From contig WQSI01000004.1 in the NCBI GenBank assembly GCA_009787945.1, forward strand, positions 1-33,991: a DNA stretch of 33,991 bases, in the 5' to 3' direction. This DNA comes from Defluviitaleaceae bacterium (GTDB lineage: Bacteria > Bacillota > Clostridia > Lachnospirales > WRAX01). A model generated the notes under the pieces. It was not told where the DNA came from. It worked only from the letters and a program-made list of their open reading frames with translations, and did no database searches. The position numbers and the translations under genes were made by a program. Of the stretch, positions 1-7,664 are shown in pieces. How positions within the stretch are numbered: position 1 is the stretch's first letter; the number at the start of each line of letters is the position of its first letter.

Positions 1-1
1 C

Positions 2-307
2 CTCGCCCTTGCTCCAAAGTCCAACGCCCTTTACACCGCCTACAACACCGCTATGAGCGATATTGCCAAAAACCCAGCCGAACCTGTGCCGCTGACAATC
101 CGCAACGCCCCCACAAAACTAATGAGCCAGCTGGATTATGGAAAAGGCTATAAATACGCCCACGATTTTGAAAACAAGGTCACTGATATGCAGTGTCTGC
201 CCGACAGTTTAGCAGACAAAAAATATTACAATCCCACAAACCAAGGTCGGGAATTGCGGATTGGGGAGCATATGGAAAATATTAGCGAGTTACGCAAGGG
301 CAAATAG
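2..307 (+). CDS. rarA: RarA (MgsA) AAA+ recombination factor, C-terminal part
   Basis: This is the 3' end of a gene that begins upstream of the window; the reading frame is open from base 2 to the TAG at 305-307. The residues LALAPKSNALYTAYNTAM followed by VPLTIRNAPTKLM and YGKGYKYAHD are the conserved C-terminal tetramerisation region of RarA/MgsA, the AAA+ ATPase related to clamp loaders that acts at stalled replication forks. The Walker motifs lie outside the window. No promoter or partner gene can be judged here. The family assignment is firm because this tail is very conserved; the gene is cut by the window edge, not visibly broken. Confidence 0.9.
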   Translation, partial: LALAPKSNALYTAYNTAMSDIAKNPAEPVPLTIRNAPTKLMSQLDYGKGYKYAHDFENKVTDMQCLPDSLADKKYYNPTNQGRELRIGEHMENISELRKGK

Positions 308-321
308 AATGTGAAATTTCC

Positions 322-350
322 TTGACGATTAGGTTAATATGGTTTATACT
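322..350 (+). promoter_or_regulatory. Sigma-A type promoter for the small membrane protein gene
   Basis: TTGACG (322-327), a 17-base spacer and TATACT (345-350). Transcription would start near 357, just before the AGAGGTGAT ribosome binding site at 358-366. Confidence 0.75.
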
Positions 351-370
351 GGAATGTAGAGGTGATTGCT

Positions 371-820
371 TTGGAAGAAAAAGCTTTTGGCAAGGAAATT
401 GCAACCGTTGGCACGGTTATTTTGTATCGGATTAATGTTGCCATGGCGGCTATTTTGGTTTTTATAAATGTGCAGATATTTGTGGGGCTGTTTATGGATG
501 AGTATGCGGATTTTCCTATTGTCACTCTAATTATTTTATCTATATGTATCATTTACGGCTTTGTCGCTGTTAATTTTATGATAACAAGGATAAAGATTTT
601 TGAAAATGGCTTGGAATACCGAAGCCTGTTCAAACGCCGTTTTGTAAGTAACCAGGACATTAAACATACAGAATTTTACAGAAAAGACAAGCTGCGTATG
701 CGCATTACCATCCACATGAAGCAGGGCAACCCAATGGTGATAAACATTGCTAAATACAAGGATAATCAGCCCATTGTTGATTTTTGTGCTGATTTCAAAA
801 AGAAAGACAAATTAACGTAA
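371..820 (+). CDS. Small membrane protein with two N-terminal membrane segments, function unknown
   Basis: I do not recognise a named family. The product is about 149 residues. Two hydrophobic stretches form a helical hairpin (roughly residues 20-40 and 47-70), followed by a basic, beta-rich cytoplasmic tail with alternating charged and hydrophobic residues, reminiscent of bacterial PH-like domains; that resemblance is inference. The frame is also open from a GTG at 362, but AGAGGTGAT at 358-366 overlaps that codon and lies about 5 bases before the TTG at 371, so I choose TTG. It has its own promoter and appears monocistronic, with tdh starting from a separate promoter downstream. Confidence 0.6.
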   Translation: MEEKAFGKEIATVGTVILYRINVAMAAILVFINVQIFVGLFMDEYADFPIVTLIILSICIIYGFVAVNFMITRIKIFENGLEYRSLFKRRFVSNQDIKHTEFYRKDKLRMRITIHMKQGNPMVINIAKYKDNQPIVDFCADFKKKDKLT

Positions 821-828
821 AAAGAAGC

Positions 829-857
829 TTGAAAGGTTACACATATTGCGTTATAAT
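829..857 (+). promoter_or_regulatory. Promoter for tdh-kbl
   Basis: TTGAAA (829-834), a 17-base spacer and TATAAT (852-857). It lies 46 bases before the tdh start and just after the preceding gene's stop at 820. No second promoter is evident before kbl. Confidence 0.7.
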
Positions 858-902
858 TGATTTGAAAACAAATATTTAACATAATAAAGGAGATTTTTTG
901 AC

Positions 903-1949
903 ATGCAAAAAACCATGAAAGCAATTGTAAAAGCCCGTGCCGAATTTGGCGGGCTAGAAATTAAAGATGTGCCAGTGCCAGAGATTGGTCCAAATGAAGT
1001 TCTTGTTAAAATGCGCAAAAACGGCATCTGCGGCACCGATGTCCACATTTACAAATGGGATGCTTGGGCGCAACGTACAATCCCAACACCAATGACCATC
1101 GGGCATGAATTTGTTGGCACAATTGAACAAATTGGCTCAAGCGTCCAGGGTTATGAAATTGGGCAGCTTGTTTCTGGCGAAGGTCATGTTGTTTGCGGCA
1201 AATGCCGCTGGTGCATCACGGGCGAGCAGCATCTTTGCCGCGCCACTAAAGGTATTGGTGTCAATATGACTGGCGTTTTTGCAGAATATGCCGCAATTCC
1301 TGCAACTAACATCTGGCCTTGCGACCCATCTATCCCAGAAAGCATCTTGGCGATACAAGACCCTCTCGGCAATGCCATTCACACGGCATATTCTTTCCCT
1401 CTAATTGGTGAAGATGTGCTTATTACAGGTGCTGGTCCAATTGGTCTTATGGCTATCCCTGTTGCTAAAATGGCAGGGGCACGCAATATCGTGGTAACTG
1501 CCCGCCGTGACGCGCCTTTAAAGCTTGCCATGGAGCTTGGCGCAACCGCTACTGTAAACGTGAAAAACCAAAAAATAGCTGACGTTGCCAAAGAGCTTGG
1601 CATGAAAGAAGGCTTTGACGTAGGTATGGAAATGTCTGGCAATCCAGATGCTTTTGCTGAAATGGTAGACAATATGGCAAATGGCGGAAAAATCGCCATC
1701 CTTGGCATTTTTGCTGATGACATCAAGCTTGATTGGGATAAAATCATCTTCCGCATGTTAACCCTAAAAGGCATCTACGGCCGCACCATGTACGACACTT
1801 GGTACAAAATGACAGCCCTGCTTCAATCTGGTCTTGTTCCCCATATGGAAAAAATTGTAACCCACGAATTCCATTACAGCAAAGTGGAGGAAGCCTTTGA
1901 AGCAGCAATGGGCCCTGATGCGGTTAAGGTTGTGCTTAATTGGGATTAA
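903..1949 (+). CDS. tdh: L-threonine 3-dehydrogenase
   Basis: Zinc-dependent, NAD-linked medium-chain dehydrogenase that oxidises L-threonine to 2-amino-3-oxobutyrate in the cytoplasm. The product has 348 residues, the usual length. Catalytic zinc ligands are visible as C43 and the GHE motif with H68/E69; the structural zinc lobe has C98, C101, C104 and C112. The nucleotide-binding loop GAGPIG is at 176-181. The downstream neighbour kbl encodes the next enzyme, which makes threonine dehydrogenase far more likely than sorbitol or butanediol dehydrogenase. AAAGGAGA stands about 10 bases before the ATG. The last codons run into a short repeat arm (1949-1966) that is also found at the ends of topB and the gene at 11108. 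Confidence 0.93.
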   Translation: MQKTMKAIVKARAEFGGLEIKDVPVPEIGPNEVLVKMRKNGICGTDVHIYKWDAWAQRTIPTPMTIGHEFVGTIEQIGSSVQGYEIGQLVSGEGHVVCGKCRWCITGEQHLCRATKGIGVNMTGVFAEYAAIPATNIWPCDPSIPESILAIQDPLGNAIHTAYSFPLIGEDVLITGAGPIGLMAIPVAKMAGARNIVVTARRDAPLKLAMELGATATVNVKNQKIADVAKELGMKEGFDVGMEMSGNPDAFAEMVDNMANGGKIAILGIFADDIKLDWDKIIFRMLTLKGIYGRTMYDTWYKMTALLQSGLVPHMEKIVTHEFHYSKVEEAFEAAMGPDAVKVVLNWD

Positions 1950-1966
1950 GAACCAGCAGTCAATAA
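1949..1966 (+). repeat. Solitary arm of the palindromic repeat seen at 10943-11108
   Basis: AGAACCAGCAGTCAATAA here matches 17 of 18 bases of the arms at 10943-10960 (+) and 11091-11108 (-). As at the gene ending at 11108, the tdh stop codon TAA merges into the arm; the shared stretch there is GGATTAAGAACCAGC plus the arm. No partner arm is seen nearby, so this may be a remnant or half element. Confidence 0.6.
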
Positions 1967-2044
1967 ATATTTGGTTTTGCAACCGATAAATTTGATATTA
2001 AATGGAATATGTGACAGAACTAACATAATAAAGGAGAACTTAAA

Positions 2045-3232
2045 ATGAAAACAGCATACAAACACTGGGCGGCACTTGCCCAAGAGATTAAAGATAGCGG
2101 TTTGTGGAAAACCGAGCGCATCATCACCACTCCACAAGGGGCGCAGATTGATACAACTGCCACCAAGGGCGTTATCAACATGTGCGCCAATAACTACCTG
2201 GGCTTGTCCAACAATGAGGACATTAAAAAAGCTGCAATTGAAGGCATTGGGCGTTGGGGCTATGGCTATTCCAGCGTGCGCTTCATCTGCGGCACAAGCC
2301 AGCTGCATAAAGACTTGGAAGAGAAGCTTTCCAACTTTTTAGGTATGGAAGATACAATTCTTTATAGCTCTTGTTATGATGCCAACGGCGGTCTTTTTGA
2401 AACTATTTTGACTGCGGAAGATGCCATTATATCTGACGAGCTTAACCATGCTTCCATTATTGATGGTGTGCGCCTTTGCAAGGCTATGCGCTACCGCTAC
2501 AAAAACAACAATATGGAAGAGCTTGAAAATTGCTTAAAAGACGCTACTGAGAAGGGTGCGCGCATTAAAGCAATCGTAACTGACGGCGTGTTTTCCATGG
2601 ACGGCACAATTGCAGACCTTGTTTCCGTTTGCGATTTGGCTGATAAATATGACGCAATTGTTATTGTGGATGATAGCCATGGTGTTGGCGTTATTGGCGA
2701 CAACCTAAAGGGCGCACACGAACATTGCGGCGTTATCGAGCGCATTGACGTGATGACAGGCACATTAGGCAAAGCCCTTGGCGGCTCATCTGGCGGCTAC
2801 ACCACAGGCAAAAAAGCCATTATCGACATTTTGCGCCAACGCAGCCGCACCTACCTATTCTCCAACACCCTATCCCCAATCATCGCATCTGCGTCTATCA
2901 AAGTTATTGATATGATTGAAAACGACAAAGAGCTGGTGGGCAGAATTAAAGAAAACACCGCCTATTTCCGCAAAGGACTAAAGGAAATTGGCTATGACAT
3001 AATCGAAGGCACTCACCCCATCGTGCCAATTATGACCTACGACGAAATTAAAGCAGGACAGCTTGCCGAGAAAATGCTAGAAAAAGGCGTTTACGTCATC
3101 GGCTTCTTCTTCCCCGTGGTTCCCCGCGGCAAAGCCCGCGTCCGCACCCAAGTGTCCGCCGCCCACACCCGTGAGCAGCTAGACCACGCGCTAAATGCCT
3201 TTAAAGAAGCCAAAGCAGAGCTTGGGATTTAA
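2045..3232 (+). CDS. kbl: 2-amino-3-ketobutyrate coenzyme A ligase (glycine C-acetyltransferase)
   Basis: PLP-dependent alpha-oxoamine synthase that cleaves 2-amino-3-ketobutyrate with CoA to give glycine and acetyl-CoA, completing threonine degradation with Tdh. It has 395 residues, normal for the family. The internal aldimine lysine is K243 in GTLGKALGG; D210/H212 in VDDSHGVG fit the PLP ring contacts. AAGGAGA precedes the ATG, and the leader AACATAATAAAGGAGA is the same 16 bases as before tdh. The gap from tdh is 95 bases, so cotranscription is likely. A hairpin at 3241-3279 follows the stop codon. Confidence 0.94.
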   Translation: MKTAYKHWAALAQEIKDSGLWKTERIITTPQGAQIDTTATKGVINMCANNYLGLSNNEDIKKAAIEGIGRWGYGYSSVRFICGTSQLHKDLEEKLSNFLGMEDTILYSSCYDANGGLFETILTAEDAIISDELNHASIIDGVRLCKAMRYRYKNNNMEELENCLKDATEKGARIKAIVTDGVFSMDGTIADLVSVCDLADKYDAIVIVDDSHGVGVIGDNLKGAHEHCGVIERIDVMTGTLGKALGGSSGGYTTGKKAIIDILRQRSRTYLFSNTLSPIIASASIKVIDMIENDKELVGRIKENTAYFRKGLKEIGYDIIEGTHPIVPIMTYDEIKAGQLAEKMLEKGVYVIGFFFPVVPRGKARVRTQVSAAHTREQLDHALNAFKEAKAELGI

Positions 3233-3240
3233 AATATACA

Positions 3241-3279
3241 ACAACCCCCGCAGATGCCTATGTCTGCGGGGTTTGTTGT
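3241..3279 (+). terminator. Terminator hairpin after kbl
   Basis: CCCCGCAGA (3246-3254) pairs with TCTGCGGGG (3263-3271) around an 8-base loop, flanked by ACAA / TTGT and a modest T-rich tail. It separates kbl from the convergent MORN gene. The rest of 3280-3364 shows nothing recognisable. Confidence 0.75.
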
Positions 3280-3364
3280 CATTGGTCATATATTGATAAA
3301 ATCTTTTATTGACCTATTCCCCATAATGGACGAGCTACATAATTATCGACAACAATTATTCTGA

Positions 3365-4858
3365 TTAGTCAATTATGAAGTTTCCGCTTTGAACTCTACC
3401 GAAGTGAACTTGACCATTCTGTGACCACCTTGTAACATTGTGACCTGTGCGAGTTCCTAATCCCCAGTGTCCATACGTCCAATTCCCTTGGTACACATTA
3501 CCATGCCGCCAATACGTACCCCAACCGATTGCATTATTCCACCAGTGTGTACCCCCACCAATTGCATTATTATTTATATAATTCCCCTGGGACACATTAC
3601 CAGTATGCCACCAGAATGTTGCCGTTCCGTTGGGAAGGTCGTTTGTAAACCAACCCTGAATTATATTTCCATTATGCCACCAATATGTACCCCAGCCAGA
3701 CCTTAGTCCTTCTCCAGCAAAGCCACCAGAATAGATGTCCCCATTGATTAACCAAACTGTGCCTTGTCCATTTAACCAATTGTTAACAAAGTCACCTTGA
3801 GCAATATTTCCACTGGCTCTCCAATGGGTTCCCCGTGTACGCCAACCATTATTCCAACTACCTTGAAAAACACTGCCGTCTGGCCACCACATAGTGCCCC
3901 ATCCGTGAGGCTGAAGATTAACAAAGCTTCCCACATAAACAGCCCCGGAATCCCACCGCAGCGTGATGCTATCAGATGCTGGCCACTGGGGAGCAGGGCC
4001 TGGGCGAGCAGGTGGCTGTTGTTGAGGGCGCGAAGGTGCTGGACCTGGATGCGATGGTTGTGTTACGCTGGGTGGGGTTGGCTGCGTTGGTTGTGTCACA
4101 TGGGGCGGGGTTGGTTGGGATGTGTGTGGAGGTGTGGGACGCACTGACGAACCAGTATTTGTCTGACCTCTAACAACATTATTATAAATGTCCCTTGTAA
4201 CTTCGCTAGTGATAGTTGACACTATTGCTGTGGCTATTGTCTTACCAAGCCATTTTCCAACAGGTATCAACCAAGCAAGCGTGGGTTGCATTGGAGGATA
4301 ATAAGTAATTTCCCACCCCCCAAAGAATCCTCCGTATATAGCTTTGGAAACGCCCTCTGGCCACGAATAACTTAAAAACGTCACTTCCTCACCAACTGGC
4401 ACATATGAAGGAACATGAATGTAATAGGCAATTTCATAAATTCCGCCAAGCATGCCTAGGTTTGAAATAGCGTTGAAGGCGTTTCGTGTTTCTTCAATAG
4501 TGTTAAAATACATAACCAGATTGCCCAGTCCTTGGAAATATCCCGAAGCGTTTACGGAGCTTGCCAAGATGCTACCGTCAGTGGATGTGTTTACTAGCAA
4601 AATCCTAGATTGAAAAACATCATACAGATGTGTCGTACCCGTGTGAGTGTTTGTGACTGCGTAGGACATGCCATCGAGTTCAATAAAAACAAATCTGGTG
4701 TTGGTAGAATTAATGATGGATTGTATGTCATATACATTCCCATTGATTAGAAATCGACCATTGTCGTTTACAACCTGACCAGAAATCGGGGTAATATAGA
4801 TAGTTGATAATGAGATAATGAGTACCAAACTCATCATGCGTTTGAGAATTTTTCTCAC
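3365..4858 (-). CDS. Secreted MORN-repeat protein with proline-rich linker
   Basis: A 497-residue protein. Residues 1-27 form a signal peptide (basic MRKILKRM, hydrophobic core, then SGQ). A middle domain of about 210 residues with a hydrophobic segment near 198-215 has no family I recognise. Residues about 240-300 are a Pro/Gln/Thr-rich linker. The C-terminal ~190 residues contain about eight MORN-like units (pattern G.Y.G.F.N...G.GT.WW..G) with unusually many tryptophans and asparagines. MORN repeats usually bind lipids or proteins; surface display here is inference. The start is GTG, with GGAGG at 4868-4872. It is transcribed alone from a consensus promoter at 5014-5042 through a structured 5' leader of about 150 bases. 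Confidence 0.8.
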   Translation of the reverse strand: MRKILKRMMSLVLIISLSTIYITPISGQVVNDNGRFLINGNVYDIQSIINSTNTRFVFIELDGMSYAVTNTHTGTTHLYDVFQSRILLVNTSTDGSILASSVNASGYFQGLGNLVMYFNTIEETRNAFNAISNLGMLGGIYEIAYYIHVPSYVPVGEEVTFLSYSWPEGVSKAIYGGFFGGWEITYYPPMQPTLAWLIPVGKWLGKTIATAIVSTITSEVTRDIYNNVVRGQTNTGSSVRPTPPHTSQPTPPHVTQPTQPTPPSVTQPSHPGPAPSRPQQQPPARPGPAPQWPASDSITLRWDSGAVYVGSFVNLQPHGWGTMWWPDGSVFQGSWNNGWRTRGTHWRASGNIAQGDFVNNWLNGQGTVWLINGDIYSGGFAGEGLRSGWGTYWWHNGNIIQGWFTNDLPNGTATFWWHTGNVSQGNYINNNAIGGGTHWWNNAIGWGTYWRHGNVYQGNWTYGHWGLGTRTGHNVTRWSQNGQVHFGRVQSGNFIID

Positions 4859-4890
4859 AAAAATAACCTCCTTCGGCTCTAAAAATATAG

Positions 4891-4919
4891 TTGACTAATA
4901 AGCCTAAGTGAGGTAAAAT
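4891..4919 (+). promoter_or_regulatory. Opposing promoter inside the MORN gene leader
   Basis: TTGACT (4891-4896), 17 bases, TAAAAT (4914-4919), pointing away from the MORN gene. No plus-strand gene follows; the nearest downstream feature is the hairpin at 4947-4994 followed by TTTTT. A counterpart with the same spacing lies at 33349-33377. Confidence 0.5.
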
Positions 4920-5005
4920 TGTCACTAGGCTTATAAAGGCCGTACGGGACACGCAGGTCGCGAAACTTTTGCTGAGTAGACGACTTGCGTGTCCTTTTTG
5001 CCTTT
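4900..5005. ncRNA. Candidate structured RNA: 5' leader of the MORN gene and/or antisense RNA
   Basis: Two hairpins lie between the MORN promoter and its start. The larger pairs 4947-4960 with 4981-4994 (GGACACGCAGGTCG against CGACTTGCGTGTCC, 20-base loop containing GTAGAC) inside an outer stem 4935-4940 / 5000-5005. The smaller pairs 4900-4911 with 4922-4932. On the minus strand they lie in the mRNA leader. On the plus strand an opposing promoter (4891-4919) followed by the large hairpin and TTTTT would give a terminated RNA of about 75 bases. A structurally matching arrangement occurs at 33359-33462. I cannot match it to a known riboswitch class, and which strand matters is unresolved. Confidence 0.5.
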
Positions 5006-5013
5006 GTAAATCA

Positions 5014-5042
5014 ATTATAAGTCAACCCGCTATTTTTGTCAA
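5014..5042 (-). promoter_or_regulatory. Consensus promoter for the MORN gene
   Basis: On the minus strand, TTGACA (5042-5037), 17 bases, TATAAT (5019-5014): full consensus. The -35 lies in the loop of an inverted repeat, ATTTTTGT / ACAAAAAT bordered by CCCG / CGGG, which may also serve as the rimO terminator. Confidence 0.75.
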
Positions 5043-5116
5043 CACAAAAATCGGGGGTTAAGCAATTTTAATGCCCGAAACCCGCTGCGACCAATCACCC
5101 TGCATCAAGTGCGGGA

Positions 5117-6442
5117 TTACGGGGTTTGTGTAACGACTTCCCCGACAACTTCATATTGGAAAGTTTCGGTTATGCGCACTTGGACAAATTCGCCAAGTTG
5201 CAGGTGGCGGTGGCTGGAGATGAAAACCATGCCGTCGATGTCGGGGGCTTCGCCAAAGGAGCGGCCGAAATATATGCCGTTTTCTTCCGCGCCTTCGACG
5301 ACGACTTCGTAAGTGCGGCCATCTCTTTTTGCTAGTTGGTTGGCGGTTGCGCCCTGTTGGATTTTCATTAGGCGGTCATAGCGAGCCAATTTGGTTTTTT
5401 CTTCTAAATGGTCTGGCAGGTTGTCTGCGGGGGTGCCTTCTTCTCTGGAATATGGGAAAACGCCAAGCCAATCAAATTCCATATCCTCCACAAATTTGCA
5501 CATGGCTGCAAAATCTGCCTTGGTTTCCCCTGGAAATCCTGTGATTAGAGTTGTTCGCAAAACCACATTGGGAACAGACTTGCGTATATGGGCAATGGTG
5601 TCCCGTAGGCTTTGCTCAGTGCTTCTGCGCCCCATTAGCTTCAAAATTTTATCGGAGCAGTGTTGGATTGGCAAGTCAATATATGGTAAAATTTTGGGGT
5701 TTTGCGCCATTTCTGCCAATAGGTCATCATAGATATGTTCTGGGTAGCAATATAGCAGGCGAAGCCAATGTATGCCTTCGATTTTAGATAGTTTATCAAG
5801 CAAAACATGGAGTTTTTGCCCTTCATAGATGTCTGTTCCATACAGGGTTGTGTCTTGGGCGACCAAAACAAGCTCGCGCACCCCTAAATCTGCCAATCGT
5901 TTGGCTTCTTCCAGCAAGCTTTCAAGGTGGCGGCTGGTATAGCTCCCGCGAATGGCGGGGATTGTGCAGTATGTGCAATTTTTGTCGCAACCTTCTGCAA
6001 TGCGCAAATATGCGTAATGTTTGGGGGTGGAAGGTATGCGCAAAAGCTCCAAATCCGTTGTTAGCGGTTGTATGGCGGCGGCAACCCCCAACGCCTTTTG
6101 TACAACAGGTATAAGGTTTGCGTATTCGTTAACGCCCATTACGGCATCCACGCCGTCCACTGCCAAAATGTCCTCACGATAGCGCACAGCGGCGCAGCCC
6201 GTCACAATTACAGCACGGCAGCATCCTGTTTCTTTTTGACCAATTGCCGACTGGATTTCTTGATAACTTTCATCAACTGCATCTTGCAAAAAACCGCAAG
6301 TGTTGATGATGATAACCTCTGCTTGACTAGCGTCAGCCGTCAACACAAACCCTTGACTAGCCAAAAGCCCAAGCATAACCTCGCTGTCCACGGTATTTTT
6401 ATCACAACCCAAAGACACCAAGGCGACTCTTAATTCACTCAT
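5117..6442 (-). CDS. rimO: Ribosomal protein uS12 methylthiotransferase RimO
   Basis: Radical-SAM enzyme that adds a methylthio group to the conserved aspartate of ribosomal protein uS12. The product has 441 residues. The N-terminal UPF0004 domain shows cluster ligands C13, C49 and C83; the radical-SAM motif is C152, C156 and C159 (GCDKNCTYC); a C-terminal TRAM domain ends the protein. SLGCDKNTVDSE and IPAIRGSYTSR are typical of RimO rather than MiaB. The chosen ATG at 6442 lies one base after the stop of the upstream zinc-ribbon gene, with GAAAGGG before it, so translation is coupled. It is the last gene of the ispG operon. Confidence 0.95.
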   Translation of the reverse strand: MSELRVALVSLGCDKNTVDSEVMLGLLASQGFVLTADASQAEVIIINTCGFLQDAVDESYQEIQSAIGQKETGCCRAVIVTGCAAVRYREDILAVDGVDAVMGVNEYANLIPVVQKALGVAAAIQPLTTDLELLRIPSTPKHYAYLRIAEGCDKNCTYCTIPAIRGSYTSRHLESLLEEAKRLADLGVRELVLVAQDTTLYGTDIYEGQKLHVLLDKLSKIEGIHWLRLLYCYPEHIYDDLLAEMAQNPKILPYIDLPIQHCSDKILKLMGRRSTEQSLRDTIAHIRKSVPNVVLRTTLITGFPGETKADFAAMCKFVEDMEFDWLGVFPYSREEGTPADNLPDHLEEKTKLARYDRLMKIQQGATANQLAKRDGRTYEVVVEGAEENGIYFGRSFGEAPDIDGMVFISSHRHLQLGEFVQVRITETFQYEVVGEVVTQTP

Positions 6443-6443
6443 T

Positions 6444-6752
6444 TTAAGACCCTTTCTTTGTAACCTTTTTCTTGTTAAACGCCGACGGCACAAGGCGGTA
6501 GGCTTCTTTTTTATCCATTTTGGTTATATATCGCGTGGCGATTCTCTCCCCGCAATTTGGGCAAAACACCGCCCCATGATGCTGAGAAAAATCAACCGAC
6601 CCTTCTATAATTCGGTCATTGTACATTTTAACCAACCCGCTTTCCCCAACCTTTTGATAACGGGCAATAAAACCCTTGCACATAGCACAAGAGATTATCA
6701 AAATGTGACTGCCACGGATTTTTTTGCAGTTTGGGTTTGGGTATATTGTCAT
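6444..6752 (-). CDS. Small two-CxxC zinc-ribbon protein, function unknown
   Basis: A 102-residue basic protein. CAMC in the first half and FCPNC in the second form a plausible split zinc ribbon; a lysine-rich tail (KKKVTKKGS) could contact nucleic acid. I do not recognise the family. The ATG at 6752 overlaps the stop of the upstream AbiJ-like gene (ATGA), and its own stop is one base before the rimO ATG, so it is translationally coupled on both sides. A longer frame upstream (from 6803) would overlap the previous gene by more than 50 bases and is less likely. Confidence 0.7.
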   Translation of the reverse strand: MTIYPNPNCKKIRGSHILIISCAMCKGFIARYQKVGESGLVKMYNDRIIEGSVDFSQHHGAVFCPNCGERIATRYITKMDKKEAYRLVPSAFNKKKVTKKGS

Positions 6753-7663
6753 GGGCTTTCTTCTCCCAAGGTGCTTATAACCAACAAAATTAACGACAAG
6801 CAACGATTGAAGAAATATTCGTGATGAAGGGGGTTTGTAATTTGCGTAACATCAGTTCCTTTATGTCGTATATCAAATCTATTCCCAATAGCCCACAATG
6901 TCTTAAACTCTTTGTCAAAAAGTTCGATAAATTCTTGCCTTTTGTCACCAATTGTCTTTATAACTTCTGTTTCTGAAGATTTTCGCTTACGGTCTGCATG
7001 ATATGTTTTGATATATTCAAATGCATCCCAAATTTTCTCGCAAGCGGTTTTTCTGCTAGACGGGTGGGGTTGCTTGTAATGATGAAACGCATCTTTAAGC
7101 AATTCCCTAATCCCTTCTTCTTGAAAATCATTAACCATATTTACAACAGATGGCGTTAAAATGGCGTTATAAACGACCCTCTCTACATTTTTGTCATCCG
7201 TCAGCACAAATAAAAGCCCAACTAAATCGAATATACCATTAATCTCTTTTTGGAATTCAATAAAGAAGTTATCTGTTCCGAGGTGCCTGATGTGATAATG
7301 CCTATGAAAGCTGTGCCAATTCATCTCCTCAAAGTCCTCGCCGTTTTTGGCGATATATTCAATTAAATCTAATAAGCTATATTGGTCGTAGTTGGAATAT
7401 TCGTTGGGAGTTCGCATCCAATTATAGCCGTCCTCGTATAGCCGAGGAATTATGAATTTCATTTTTCTGTTAAAGCTATCTTCATCAAGTCCACAACAAA
7501 CTTCGTTGTCGGGATAGTCTGAACACCAATCAGGGAACTGGTGAGAAAGGTTCTTGTAATACTTGCTGCAACATTCAAGTAATATCCCGAACATGTCAGG
7601 TGTTATTGTGGATGTTCTGTTAATTGGTGACCTCATACCATGCCTTTCAGTAAACAGCTCCAT
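6749..7663 (-). CDS. AbiJ N-terminal-domain-4-like protein with HEPN RNase motif
   Basis: A 304-residue protein. The opening MELFTERHGMRSPINRT, the central DQYSLLDLIEYIA and FQKEINGIFDLVGLLF, and the ending FFNRCLSLILLVIS resemble the AbiJ-NTD4 / HEPN-type abortive-infection proteins as I remember them; no search was run. The GNRFDIRH stretch gives R262-x4-H267, which fits the RX4-6H signature of HEPN ribonucleases. GGAGGGAT, formed by the end of ispG, precedes the ATG at 7663, which follows the ispG stop with one base between. Its stop TGA overlaps the next start. A defence or stress role is inferred from the family; its position inside an isoprenoid/ribosome-modification operon is unusual. 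Confidence 0.65.
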   Translation of the reverse strand: MELFTERHGMRSPINRTSTITPDMFGILLECCSKYYKNLSHQFPDWCSDYPDNEVCCGLDEDSFNRKMKFIIPRLYEDGYNWMRTPNEYSNYDQYSLLDLIEYIAKNGEDFEEMNWHSFHRHYHIRHLGTDNFFIEFQKEINGIFDLVGLLFVLTDDKNVERVVYNAILTPSVVNMVNDFQEEGIRELLKDAFHHYKQPHPSSRKTACEKIWDAFEYIKTYHADRKRKSSETEVIKTIGDKRQEFIELFDKEFKTLWAIGNRFDIRHKGTDVTQITNPLHHEYFFNRCLSLILLVISTLGEESP

Positions 7664-7664
7664 T

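Noticed and set aside
4900..5005. c-di-GMP-I, purine or other well-known riboswitch in the MORN leader
   Set aside because: The conserved cores I know for these classes are absent; I found no match by eye and therefore describe only the pairing.
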